Assembly (NCBI GenBank): GCA_000818945.1
Contig: KN805373.1
Coordinates: forward strand, 1,017,785 to 1,081,784
DNA: 64,000 bases
Direction: 5' to 3'
From: Schizochytrium sp. CCTCC M209059
Taxonomy: Eukaryota; Sar; Bigyra; Thraustochytrida; Thraustochytriidae
Shown here: positions 49,819-59,232 of the stretch, piece after piece
Layout: every line of letters starts with the position of its first letter
Numbering within the stretch: the stretch's first letter is position 1
The notes under the pieces: generated by a model
Told to the model about the DNA's origin: nothing
Seen by the model: the letters and a program-made list of their open reading frames with translations, nothing else
Databases searched by the model: none
Program-made: the position numbers and the translations under genes

Positions 49819-52494
49819 TTATAAAGCAGTTCCTTGCATTCTCCGTTGGTCATGCAGAAATACAATCACATTCTTGAGCAGCTTGCGCGCCGGGGGCTGA
49901 GGAAGACGTTTTCCCGCAGCCTCCATGACGCGAAAGAGTGAAGCATTCACCTCAGCCTTGATGTCTTCGGTGCCTGACACTACGCCCACGCACGACAGTG
50001 CTGTCGCCAACGTCGCTCGCTCAGCTGTCATAGGAGCTGCGCGAACAACACATGTCAATTTGTTCGAGCGTGCGCTCAAGAGCAGTGAACACGCGGGCAA
50101 GAGACAGCGGGTTTGCCAGAACGGGCGCTGAGCAAAGTCTTTTGCGCTTGCGCGAAGGACAAGTGTCTGCGAAGCAGGTAGAGCGCTTTCCCATTTTCCA
50201 TCGAGCTCGCTCTGCTCCGAACCTCGGAGGTCGATCAGCACATGCTTATCCGCGTCAAGTTCACTGACAAATTTGTCATCGACGGCAAGCACAACAGGCA
50301 CGAGCATCGTCTGCGCGCCTTCCACAGGCACGGACGATGCAAATTCAATTGCATCGACATTTCCGTGCTCGACGCCATCAGACGCAAGCACCCCAGAAGC
50401 GATGTGTTCCAATACCTGCTCGCATTCCTCATTACTCTGACACTCCACGAGCGTCTGCCGATGAGACCAAAACAGCTCTGGGGACAGTAATCCAGCCCAC
50501 ATTTCGTGGTCGTCACCAGCGCCGGGGATATAACGCCAAGACCGTCGACAAATTCGCTCCGTTTCGGCGTCAATGGCTACGGAAGCACTCAAGCAAATTA
50601 TTGGTGTGCACGGCGCCTCGGGATTGACAAGCGGTAAAGTGAGCTCTGTGCATCGAGCATCCTCGTTCCAGTCTTGTTTGGTGTCGCAACACACCCACAC
50701 AGGCCGCAGAGGCGGTCTCTCGGCGAGCAGAGCATGGATTACCTCGCGCGCTGGCGCTGGAACAAGCGCCATCCATTCTTCATAGCGGGTTTCAAGTGCG
50801 CTACGCTCAGAGTCAGAGACCCATGGCGGCAAGTCCAAGACCGTGCTGTCATGCCCCGCAACCCTATTGAGTACAAAGCACCAAATCGGCACTGTCCGGG
50901 TGAACGCGTCGGGAAAGCGTTTTCCTCTTCGCGTGGCGTCAACGACAATTGCACCTCCGCGGAATTGGCTCGGAAGAAAGGCAAGAGCAGAAGCACCTTC
51001 TGACTTTGCATTGCAGGCCGCGCGTAGCACGTTTGTATTGAGTCGTCTCGCTGCAAACGTAGGGTCTGCAACGTGGCCGTCAGTGCTTTTAAAGTAGCAG
51101 CCATCTGCGCGCGTATACCATGCCCCATTGCGCAGGTTCGCAAACACGGGCAACGCAGCGCCAAAGGTTTGTGAGCAGGTACGCTCCACAAAGTTTGCGT
51201 CGGCGTGGATCGATTGAATTCGGGCGTACAAACCGTACTCGTCCCGTTTGAGATCACGAAGCGCATGGCTGAGCGAGTGATCGGCCTGAACATACCCCGT
51301 GGCACTCGCAGCGCGTACAAAGCGCTCCACAATCACACCGCCGTTTGCAATTTCGTCACGAAGGACCTCACGCTCAAGATCAAGTCGCCGACAGTGGCCG
51401 CAGATTAGATCCGATGTCTCCTGCACTCGAAAACTCGAGCACAGCACGAATTGGCCAAAGACCCCACGTCCCTCGGAATGACGAAAGAGTTGATCTACGG
51501 TCTCGAAAACCAAGGCAACGACCTCAGTCGAGTACAAGAGGTCGGTACCGACGATGAGGTCAAAGGGCCGGCGCGAGTATTTGCGACGAAAAGCGTCCAG
51601 ACTTGGGTCGTCGGCGCCCCAACTCAGCTCTGCTGTCTCGACAGGCAGCATCGGCCCATCTGTGGCGTTCTTTGCCGCATTTCGCTGAATCATGTCGAGC
51701 AGGAATGGGTCGCGGTCGGTAAGAACCACGTAGCCGCGGCGTCGATGCAGCCGTGCTTGAAGCCGCGCCAGAAAAATACCAACGAGTCCCGCGCCGGCAC
51801 CAAGCTCCATGACCCGTGTGATGCGGTCCTCTCGTGCGTGCGATGCGAAGGCGAACTCGTCGCCTCCGAGGTATTCGCAAAGCGCTCGCGCCGCAGGCCA
51901 GAGGAATTTACCAGACTGCCAGCTCGAGCCTTGGTCCATCTCCGCGCAGAGGACGCGGATGTCAAGTTCCTGGGCATCGAGGACGTCATTCTCGGCTTCG
52001 GTTGCCGACGTGTTTCCCTTTGCGTCGCAAATCTCCACCTCGTCAAGGTTTTCTTCTTGGTCGTCGTCATCGTCTGCGCTACCTTGTTGCGCACCTGGTC
52101 GCTGCCTGTGCCGCCGTCCCAGAGGTCTCACGCAAAAGCTCTGGCGCAGCTCGACCTCAGGCAGGCTCATCTCGAAGAGCTGCCGGAGTCCCACGGGGCC
52201 TTGGTCATCCTCGTTGTCCTCCTCCTCCTCGAGCGCCATCTTCGCAACCGCTAGTGGGCGAGAGCTTTGCTCGATCACGATCGCGACCACAACCACGATC
52301 ACGATCACAGCTCGCTCGCTCGCCTCTCCTCTGCTCTCGTCTCTCGCCGTCGCGACGCTGCTGTCCTTCGGGGTCCTCCTCGCCCGCCCGCCCGCCCGCT
52401 GGCTGGCCCTGCAGAGCCGGCCGCCAGGCCTTTCTCTCTTTCGCGCCGCAAGAAGTCGGCGACAGGAGCGAGCACGAAGTTCAACGATATCCAA
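49819..52494 (-). CDS. RIT1: Fusion of METTL21-type methyltransferase and Rit1 initiator-tRNA ribosylphosphate transferase
   Basis: The frame is 891 codons. The likelier start is Met86 (base 52239, MALEEEEDNEDD), because the first 85 residues look like translated 5' sequence. N-terminal half: a seven-beta-strand methyltransferase of the METTL21/lysine type, with WQSGKFLWPAARAL, SAM motif VMELGAGAGLVG (about residue 227-238), VVLTDRD and FDLIVGTDLLY. C-terminal half (about 415-891): Rit1, with ARIQSIHADANFVE, NLRNGAWY, CYFKSTDGH, GGAIVVDATRRGKRFPDA, TVPIWCFVLNR, LRPVWV, ICLSAS, and YIPGAGDDHEMWAGLLSPELFW. In yeast, Rit1 adds ribosyl phosphate to A64 of initiator tRNA-Met, barring it from elongation. 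Both halves stay in one uninterrupted frame with no stop between them. The methyltransferase substrate is unknown. Confidence 0.9.
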   Translation of the reverse strand: MDIVELRARSCRRLLAARKRERPGGRLCRASQRAGGRARRTPKDSSVATARDESRGEASERAVIVIVVVVAIVIEQSSRPLAVAKMALEEEEDNEDDQGPVGLRQLFEMSLPEVELRQSFCVRPLGRRHRQRPGAQQGSADDDDDQEENLDEVEICDAKGNTSATEAENDVLDAQELDIRVLCAEMDQGSSWQSGKFLWPAARALCEYLGGDEFAFASHAREDRITRVMELGAGAGLVGIFLARLQARLHRRRGYVVLTDRDPFLLDMIQRNAAKNATDGPMLPVETAELSWGADDPSLDAFRRKYSRRPFDLIVGTDLLYSTEVVALVFETVDQLFRHSEGRGVFGQFVLCSSFRVQETSDLICGHCRRLDLEREVLRDEIANGGVIVERFVRAASATGYVQADHSLSHALRDLKRDEYGLYARIQSIHADANFVERTCSQTFGAALPVFANLRNGAWYTRADGCYFKSTDGHVADPTFAARRLNTNVLRAACNAKSEGASALAFLPSQFRGGAIVVDATRRGKRFPDAFTRTVPIWCFVLNRVAGHDSTVLDLPPWVSDSERSALETRYEEWMALVPAPAREVIHALLAERPPLRPVWVCCDTKQDWNEDARCTELTLPLVNPEAPCTPIICLSASVAIDAETERICRRSWRYIPGAGDDHEMWAGLLSPELFWSHRQTLVECQSNEECEQVLEHIASGVLASDGVEHGNVDAIEFASSVPVEGAQTMLVPVVLAVDDKFVSELDADKHVLIDLRGSEQSELDGKWESALPASQTLVLRASAKDFAQRPFWQTRCLLPACSLLLSARSNKLTCVVRAAPMTAERATLATALSCVGVVSGTEDIKAEVNASLFRVMEAAGKRLPQPPARKLLKNVIVFLHDQRRMQGTAL

Positions 52495-52951
52495 CCGGTG
52501 GCAGGCTGCGCGTGCGCGCGCGTGTGCGGCACGTCACATGTGTCGCCGTCTTCGCCCGCGACGCTGTCAAGTCAAGGCAGGGCGGGCGATTTCCTGGGGG
52601 CGCGAAAACCCCAGACTACCTCGCGTGTGTACTGTGCGCGCAGTCGGGTAGGGCAGGGGAGCAGCGCACACGGGGGCGCGGGCGGAGTCTTACCTGTGAG
52701 CGCCGGCGCCCTTGCCAAGCCGTGCAGAAGGGAGGAGGAGAAGAAGAGGCGAAGAACGAGAAAGCAGACGCCGATCGAGCGAGCGACACGCGACGCGCAG
52801 CTGCAGACGGCGAGGGAGCGCGACCTGCAGCAGCTGCTCGCGCGCGTCGCCGTCGACGTCGCCGTCGCGGTCGAGGTCCCTGCCGCGGCTGCCGCCGTCG
52901 CTGTCGCGGTGCGGATCGGGGAGGAGAGGGGCGGAGAGGAGCCCGGGCGAG
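52495..52951. promoter_or_regulatory. Divergent spacer, Rit1 fusion / tentative two-exon gene
   Basis: The GC-rich region upstream of both genes. If the Rit1 fusion starts at Met86, its 5' leader extends to about 52239-52494. No separate gene is convincing. Confidence 0.4.
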
Positions 52952-53811
52952 ATGGCATCGACGATGCAGACGCTGGCGCGCGCGTCGTCGTCGCGGCTCG
53001 CGGGCGCGCGCGCAGGGCCCCGCGGCGCGGCCGGCGCGTGGAGAATGTGCACGACGCAGGCCAAGGCCGCGACGCAGACGCCCAAGGGCGTCGTGGTGGA
53101 CAGGTCCGTGGCGGCGGAGGCGAGCGCCGCGGCGACGGCGACGGCGAACAGGACGACGGCGGGTGTGGGCCAGACGACGGCCAGCAAGCCTGCGGGCCTC
53201 ATCTCCTCGGGCCTGCTTCAGGTCTTTGGTCCTTCCCTGCGCATGTTGCTCCTCGTTACGCGCACCAACAGCAACCTTATCCTGTAAACATCGATCGATC
53301 AAGCCCGTCCGCCCCTGAAGCCTTCCGCGATGACGGCAAGGCTCGGGGAGACAGCCACCGACCGCTTCACGCCCCCCTCCTATCCTTTTCTCCATTTTTG
53401 GGAGGACAGCCGCGACCTGCGAGCCATTTTCCTCGATTCGTGCAGTGCGAGTATACACGCACCTGTGCAATTTTGGCCTCACCACACGCATATGCGATGC
53501 ACATTAAATAGCATACCATACACCATCATGAATTGGCAGCGATAGACATTTTTTCCTTTGTTTGTTTTTTTGTGTTTTGCGGCAGCTGAAGGCCCGTTAA
53601 GCTTGCCTATGCCATTGACTCCGTACAATACTGCTGCTCGTTGTGGTTCATGAGGCTGAAACACATCGCGCGAGCTACGCAAAGCTTCGGCGAGTACATC
53701 GCCTCAACGCCGGATTTCTGCGACGGTTTCTTTCTTAAGGAGGAGTCGCTGCCTGTGCGACGCAAGTGGTACGAGGAGGAAGCCTTTTGCAACGAGCTGG
53801 TGCGCCGATAG
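52952..53811 (+). CDS. Tentative two-exon gene, possible mitochondrial protein
   Basis: Exon 1 (52952-53283) starts MASTMQTLARASSSRLAGAR, an Arg/Ser/Ala-rich, acid-free N-terminus typical of a mitochondrial presequence. Exon 2 (53592-53811) encodes KLAYAIDSVQYCC, then a normal-looking stretch that ends EEEAFCNELVRR. A GTAAAC donor at 53284 and an AG acceptor ending at 53591 join in phase to give 183 residues. The acceptor follows a strong pyrimidine tract (53550-53580). The nearer CAG acceptor would create an immediate in-frame TGA, so the join uses the next AG and remains uncertain. AATAAA follows at 53819-53824. I do not recognise the protein. The exon 2 reading is more secure than the exon 1 link. 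Confidence 0.42.
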
Positions 53812-53818
53812 TTTGAAC

Positions 53819-53824
53819 AATAAA
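53819..53824 (+). terminator. AATAAA polyadenylation signal
   Basis: It lies eight bases after the stop codon of the tentative two-exon gene, supporting a plus-strand transcript ending here. Confidence 0.4.
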
Positions 53825-54038
53825 ATGGAATCTTTGTCCTTCTTACCCAATTTCTCGAATGCTTGGCTCAAAGGATCGAAATCCGTCGTCAAATCACTAA
53901 CAAAAAGAAGCTTACACTTCTTCTTTATTTTTTTGTTTCTTATCGAAAGACGAGCGAGCGCAGCATCAAAACGATCTCTCTTTTCAACAGCAAACCAGAA
54001 AGGAAAAATACTTTGACGTTTCGCCAGACAGACCTTTC

Positions 54039-56081
54039 TCACAAAATCGGGGCTTCCAAATTACGGTCACGCTCGGCAGCCAAGTCCACAGGCTCCTGCA
54101 GGTAATACGTAATAGAAGGGTCAATCGCATGCAAGATCTCGATCATCTCTTTCATGTACACCTTTTGGTAAGTCGTCGTACGAAAGGTAGACAATGGATC
54201 TCCTGCGTCGCCAAGAAGCAGCACATACCAAACCTTGCCAGCTCCATCGAATTTGGCCCCCAGTTCCTCCTTGAGCCTCTCATTCACCTCTTGATCGAAT
54301 CGCGGTAGATCCAAGATGACACGCTGGGTGACGGGAAAGCGGAAGCGCTCAATATCCCGCACTTTCATGTCTGGTTGCGCAGCCACGTACCAGTCCGGTT
54401 CTTCATGGTTTGCATCATAGAATGCCTGAACCTCATGGAGGCCCTGGGACATGACCGCTGCGACCTCTTGTCTTTTTTCCCGCGAAAGAATCAATACTCT
54501 GAACATTCTCAACGGGCTCAAAATGACACGAAGAACAGAGTCCGGTACGATGTTCCTTGTCTTCAAAGATTGCACACCAGCCTCGTCTTCCACAAGGCTC
54601 CAGTGCAGAAACTGTCGAGACTGGTGTTTGTCATTACTCAGGGTCATTGTAGCATCATGCGCGAGTAGGTGCGTGGACGGCACACTGGCGCAAATCGTCA
54701 CTTCCCGAATCCGAGGCGCCGCAGCGCCTACAGAAACGTCATCCACCAGCTCCAACGAAAACGGTGGGAGCTTCGACAGGCTGAGAGGCGGCGCGTCCAC
54801 CTCGTTGCCCTCCAATGCATCATCGTCATCCGTTTCATCGCTCATCTCTGCATCCTCATCGACTTCTTGGTCCAAAACAGCCGTGTCGGATTCCGTACCA
54901 TGCACATTCTCGGCAGTGACTTGGCTTCTGCCATGCAAGGAATCTTCGTTGTTAATATATGCGGCGGCAATCGCGTCGCTGGCCGGGGAAGAGATAGAGC
55001 CCATCTGTAACCCATGATCTTTCAGACCATAATAGACGATTGCTGACATCACTGCGTCAGCGGCTGCATTGTGCCAGGCATCCATAAGCTTGGACTGGAG
55101 AGCTGGCCTAATTCGCTTTTTCCTGCCCTGGGGAATCGTCAAAGGGGATACGCTTGCATAAATGTCCCGGAGAGACATGTATTTGTTGGAGCCTTCCTTG
55201 AGCACTTCTTCTCTGTATGTTCCAGAGGCTTGCAGAGTGCAAACTGACGACGTGGCTAAGAATCGCGCGCAGCGGCCGAGCGAGGCTTCCTCGGCCGCCG
55301 CAAGTTTCACATCCCCGTCGAGGAGCAGTCTACTCAATTCTGAAAGAACGAGCGAGACATCTCCCGTGACCGAGTGACCGACAACAAAGCCTCCGTTCTC
55401 CATTACAGCTTCACAAGAGTCCGCAAACGCAAGAAGCACCGTCTTAAGGTTCCGACCGTGCTTGAGGGCATCCTCTTGAGAGATATGGTGAATGGCTGTG
55501 GCTGCAGCACTCACCGGAAAACCTTCGTCGGGCTTGACAATGTAATGCGATGGCGCTGTAGTGATCATGAAGCCCTCGGCATCAAAAAGTGCCCATCCGA
55601 TGCTCGCTAGCCGAATGCCTGCCTCTTCAAAGTCACGCTGCGACTTGGGAAACTGTTTCGACAGAGCGCTGTACTCGGTGTCGAATGCCAAAAGCGTCGG
55701 CTTCTTGTTTACGAGCACATCCTTGCGAGGTTTACGGACCTCTTTTAGCATTTCGCGCAGCGCTTCCGACGGAGGTGTCGCCTGTGTCTTGGTCGCAAGC
55801 GTCGCCCAGCGCTGGCCCCTTGACGCCGGCAGCGAGCGAATCCCCCATGGCGCCCCCGCGGCGCAGGATCTCGCTGCCCCGCCGCTTCCCGCACCCCGCG
55901 CGCCGCGCCGCCACGCGGGCCCGGGTCTGCGCAGCAGGCCTGCAGCGAGCGGGAGCCCGAGCATTGCGCGCGAGTTTTCCCGGCGCGCCGGTCTTGCGGC
56001 CTCGCGAGTGGTTTTGTTCTGGTCTCGGTTTTCTCTCCGCTTCCACGTGCTCGCGCTGCGTCTAACGACGAGGCCAACCAT
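54039..56081 (-). CDS. DEDDh 3'-5' exonuclease, probable mitochondrial
   Basis: A 680-residue frame. The likely start is Met40 (base 55964, MLGLPLAAGLLRRPGP), which opens an Arg/Ala/Gly-rich presequence without acids, a good mitochondrial signal. The exonuclease fold carries Asp134 and Glu136 (LAFDTEYS, ExoI), Asp241 (GHSVTGDVSLV, ExoII), and His337 with Asp342 (HNAAADA, ExoIII), so all five DEDDh metal/catalytic residues are present. These enzymes remove nucleotides from 3' ends of DNA or RNA. Beyond residue 400 are an acidic linker and about 250 residues with no clear match, including FRFPVTQRVILDLPRFDQEVNERL. The DNA or RNA substrate cannot be decided from sequence. Confidence 0.82.
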   Translation of the reverse strand: MVGLVVRRSASTWKRRENRDQNKTTREAARPARRENSRAMLGLPLAAGLLRRPGPAWRRGARGAGSGGAARSCAAGAPWGIRSLPASRGQRWATLATKTQATPPSEALREMLKEVRKPRKDVLVNKKPTLLAFDTEYSALSKQFPKSQRDFEEAGIRLASIGWALFDAEGFMITTAPSHYIVKPDEGFPVSAAATAIHHISQEDALKHGRNLKTVLLAFADSCEAVMENGGFVVGHSVTGDVSLVLSELSRLLLDGDVKLAAAEEASLGRCARFLATSSVCTLQASGTYREEVLKEGSNKYMSLRDIYASVSPLTIPQGRKKRIRPALQSKLMDAWHNAAADAVMSAIVYYGLKDHGLQMGSISSPASDAIAAAYINNEDSLHGRSQVTAENVHGTESDTAVLDQEVDEDAEMSDETDDDDALEGNEVDAPPLSLSKLPPFSLELVDDVSVGAAAPRIREVTICASVPSTHLLAHDATMTLSNDKHQSRQFLHWSLVEDEAGVQSLKTRNIVPDSVLRVILSPLRMFRVLILSREKRQEVAAVMSQGLHEVQAFYDANHEEPDWYVAAQPDMKVRDIERFRFPVTQRVILDLPRFDQEVNERLKEELGAKFDGAGKVWYVLLLGDAGDPLSTFRTTTYQKVYMKEMIEILHAIDPSITYYLQEPVDLAAERDRNLEAPIL

Positions 56082-56199
56082 CGTCCGGCTCCAGACCCAG
56101 ACCTCGTCTCATCTCACCATCGCTCTCTCCGTCGCTTCGGCCCCTCGACCGGAGCAGCTGCGTCTCGCTCGACTCGGCGGCTTCGATGAGCCCGGCGGC

Positions 56200-56247
56200 C
56201 CCTCTACACTCGACCCGGAGTCTCCGTCGCTTTCGACGGAGTCGATG
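56200..56247. repeat. 48-bp inverted repeat, left arm
   Basis: This arm is the exact reverse complement of 56702-56749, with no mismatch over 48 bases. It contains its own near-perfect hairpin (GTCTCCGTCG-cttt-CGACGGAGTC, one mismatch). Confidence 0.95.
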
Positions 56248-56273
56248 AGCGCGATTGACCTTGCTTCATAAAA

Positions 56274-56274
56274 G

Positions 56275-56324
<50 letters not shown>
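56274..56324. repeat. (TTGC)n repeat, left
   Basis: About 12-13 perfect TTGC units 26 bp inside the left inverted-repeat arm. Confidence 0.95.
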
Positions 56325-56326
<2 letters not shown>

Positions 56327-56641
56327 GAAGTTGTGGTAGGCTGGGTCTTGCTTGTTATGCGTTGAAAACTAGTCCCAGTGCTGGCAGTCAGTCTCTGGCA
56401 GCCGGGGATGACGCAACGTCACTGGGGCCACGCGAGCGAGGGACTCAGGTGCACATGGCCGCCGCCCTTCCTGCTAACGCCCGTGGCATTACCCCGTGTG
56501 GGCGCGTGCTCGCGGCCCTGGGTTGATAAGAAAAACCCGCGAAGAAGCTGAAGCTGGCTTCGATCGAGGAGTCCATTTTTGTTTTGCGAATGACACTTTT
56601 CGGGCAGCACGGGACATTCTGGAGGGAGTCACTGGCACGCA

Positions 56642-56642
56642 C

Positions 56643-56700
<58 letters not shown>
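56642..56700. repeat. (GCAA)n repeat, right
   Basis: About 14-15 GCAA units, reverse complement of the left TTGC tract, directly abutting the right inverted-repeat arm. Confidence 0.95.
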
Positions 56701-56701
<1 letters not shown>

Positions 56702-56749
56702 CATCGACTCCGTCGAAAGCGACGGAGACTCCGGGTCGAGTGTAGAGGG
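56702..56749. repeat. 48-bp inverted repeat, right arm
   Basis: Partner of 56200-56247, located 139 bp before the CNB-RGS start codon. Confidence 0.95.
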
Positions 56750-56887
56750 TGGACGTTGCGTGCGAGGGCGCGTGTGGGCGCGTGGGACAAGCATGCATAA
56801 CATGCTTTGCGCGAAAGCAAACGCAAATCGCGAACGGACGATCAGCCTTGGAAGAGCGCCGACGAAGACGCCTGTCTCCGCGCAAAG

Positions 56888-58897
56888 ATGGGTTGCGTCG
56901 AATCCTCGCCGGCCAGAGCAGTGACGGGAACCAGCAATGTTGGCTCGCGGGGTCAGCAGATTGCCCAGTACGAAGGCAACACGGAGGCCTTCGCTCACCA
57001 ATCCGCCAAGAGTCAGAACAGCAGCGATGCACATAGCTCGAGACGCGGGACATTTTCGCCCGACGATCACAAAGACGCTCTCGTTGCCTTTATGATGCGA
57101 AGCCCCCTCTTTGCGAACAAGCAGTCGAACCGCAAGCTTAGCTACGCTGTGAGCGGCCCTGCGATGAATCTGCAGGTCGATGTCGTCCCTCGTGGCGTCG
57201 CCATCTACACGCAAGGTGATCCTGCCAACGAGATCGCCATCATCATGTCCGGCTCCGTGTCAAGACATACCGAAGGCGAACAACCTGGAAAGCTCGGTCC
57301 GGATGAAATCGCCGGTGCTGTAGAATTCAAGCACAAAATATGGTACGCCGCAAGCTACGTGACAGAGGAGGAGACGCGCATTATTCGAATCTCGCAGCGC
57401 ATGATGGAGCCCTCCCCAGGCGCACGCACGCCGTCCAACCTAGTTGGCATCCACAAACATATTACCGAAAAGGGTAATATCTGGATCACAAAGGTGCTCG
57501 GCTCCGTCGATCTCTTTTCCAAGCGCATCTCCAAAGAACGTCTTGCCAAAGCCGCCGAATCTTTCCGTGTCCGTCGCGTTGGCGCCTACGAGCGCGTCTA
57601 CACACTGGGAGAAAACGCCAATGCCTGGTACGTGCTCGCAAATGGCAAGGCCGTCGCAACCATGAGTAACGACAGCGACGAGACTGCATTTAGCGTGACG
57701 GAGCTCAAGAATATTACGCCTGGTCAAGGCTTTGGCGAGTGCGCGCTTATTAGTAAAAGCAAGTCACCAAAGCGTCCGATCACCGTCAGCACGCTCTCTG
57801 ATGTGGTGCTCTTGGAAATCACCAAACAAGCCTTTGACAAATTAGTCTCAACGGCCCCAGACCTTCGTCAGGAAATTATTGATGCCATGCGAGCACGAAC
57901 ACTTCTCACGGGATCCTCGGATGCGTCAAAGTTCACGCGTTTTCTGTCGCCCACGAAAATTGAAATGCTCGCCTCCATGGCGGCGCCCGTGACCTTCAAT
58001 CCTCACCAGGACGTTGTTTCAGAGGGCACGGTACATCACAAAACCTTTTACCTTATCGCAGAGGGTGTTGCAAAAGTTCTCAAAGGGATCGATGAGACCC
58101 CGGTGCGCGAGCTCACTCCCGGTGAGTACTTTGGCGAGCTCTCGCTGGTCACGGGACGTCCGCACTCGGCCACGGTGCGTGCTGGCCCCAAAGGTCTGGT
58201 CTGTCTCGCTGTGAACGAGGACGACTTCTCGCGCGTCTTTCTCGACGAACCCACCGTCTACGCCGAGCTGCGTCTTCGTGTTCTTGGCGCTGAGTGCAAC
58301 CTAAGAGACATTCTCTACCAGCAAGATTGCCGAAAGGCTTTCATGCGTCATTGTGAAAAGGAAGTCGCACAGGAAAACGTCCAATTCTACTTTGCTGTGG
58401 AGGAGCTCGAGGCGCGAGGCCAGCATCGGATTCGAAAGGGCGTCCTCAAGTCGCTCGGGTATGACATTGAGGCGGTCATCCAGTCCCGTTTCAACCATCT
58501 CGCCAAGACGTCGCGCGAGATCTATGACAAGTTTGTTGACGCAGATGCCGAAATGTGCGTCAACCTCGAAGACAATCATCGAAGAGACCTAGAGGCACAG
58601 TTCGTAGCAGAAGAGTACTCGTACGAGATGTTCACCCCAGCAAAAGACGCCATTTACAAGCTCATGGATGGTGATAGTTTCATGCGTTTCGAGACCTCGC
58701 AGGGCTTGGCAGATGTCCTCAGGCAAATTGGCCCTTACGATCCCGAGGAAGAAGGTCGTCCGCGGTCCATGGCGCGCAAGATTCAGAGCATTGCGAGTCG
58801 CCGCGAACGTAAGCGGGAACGCAAGGAGTTCATGGCCAAGCAGCGCACGGCGAATCGATTTGATCATTCCTTGATTCGTGCGCAGATCGAAGAGTGA
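56888..58897 (+). CDS. Cyclic-nucleotide-binding-domain and RGS-domain signalling protein
   Basis: I choose the ATG at 56888, giving 669 residues starting MGCVESSPARAV, a dual acylation signal (myristoyl-Gly2, palmitoyl-Cys3). A longer frame begins at 56807. Three cyclic-nucleotide-binding (CNB) modules follow: about 90-210 (VPRGVAIYTQGDPANEIAI, degenerate), about 215-335 (phosphate-binding region GQGFGECALI), and about 345-460 (GEYFGELSLVTGRPHSATV, near-canonical FGE...R-x-A). Residues about 468-615 are an RGS domain: LRDILYQQDCRKAFMRH, AQENVQFYFAVEELE, REIYDKFVDADAEMCVNLED and KLMDGDSFMRFETS. RGS domains speed GTP hydrolysis by G-alpha. The architecture suggests a membrane-bound RGS protein gated by cAMP or cGMP, which is inference. 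No kinase domain is present. Confidence 0.88.
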   Translation: MGCVESSPARAVTGTSNVGSRGQQIAQYEGNTEAFAHQSAKSQNSSDAHSSRRGTFSPDDHKDALVAFMMRSPLFANKQSNRKLSYAVSGPAMNLQVDVVPRGVAIYTQGDPANEIAIIMSGSVSRHTEGEQPGKLGPDEIAGAVEFKHKIWYAASYVTEEETRIIRISQRMMEPSPGARTPSNLVGIHKHITEKGNIWITKVLGSVDLFSKRISKERLAKAAESFRVRRVGAYERVYTLGENANAWYVLANGKAVATMSNDSDETAFSVTELKNITPGQGFGECALISKSKSPKRPITVSTLSDVVLLEITKQAFDKLVSTAPDLRQEIIDAMRARTLLTGSSDASKFTRFLSPTKIEMLASMAAPVTFNPHQDVVSEGTVHHKTFYLIAEGVAKVLKGIDETPVRELTPGEYFGELSLVTGRPHSATVRAGPKGLVCLAVNEDDFSRVFLDEPTVYAELRLRVLGAECNLRDILYQQDCRKAFMRHCEKEVAQENVQFYFAVEELEARGQHRIRKGVLKSLGYDIEAVIQSRFNHLAKTSREIYDKFVDADAEMCVNLEDNHRRDLEAQFVAEEYSYEMFTPAKDAIYKLMDGDSFMRFETSQGLADVLRQIGPYDPEEEGRPRSMARKIQSIASRRERKRERKEFMAKQRTANRFDHSLIRAQIEE

Positions 58898-59232
58898 TTT
58901 CTTTTCCCAATGGGGTCGCCCGAGGCCTCAAGCGTTCTGTTGTCTTTCTGTATCAGCTTATTATCCTTTTTTCTTTCTTCTTATCCTTTTTCCTGTGTCT
59001 CCAAGCCATAAATTTTGGATGTGTCAATACGAGAGTGCGCATGTAGCTGCCGAGGCGAGTTGTTCTTCGCTCAATAGCAAATGAAGCTGGGAAAGTTGAA
59101 CTCCAAAAGAAAAAAGAAAAAAGAAGTGAAGATGTTTGTTGATGTGTCAGTCGATGATGTGTCAGTCGATGTGTACAAAAGCGTGTAGCTGCCGCTGAAA
59201 AGGAGAGAAAGCGAGACTGAGGGCATGTAAAT
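58898..59232. other. Convergent 3' spacer
   Basis: A T-rich region after the CNB-RGS gene, with a duplicated GATGTGTCAGTCGAT motif near 59141-59170. No gene is visible. Confidence 0.55.

Larger units (their letters stand above)
56082..56887. promoter_or_regulatory. Divergent promoter region enclosed by inverted repeats
   Basis: An 806-bp spacer between the exonuclease (-) and the CNB-RGS gene (+). It holds a 48-bp perfect inverted repeat (56200-56247 and 56702-56749) whose inner sides carry complementary tetranucleotide tracts. The intervening sequence of about 450 bp is unique. Confidence 0.6.
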
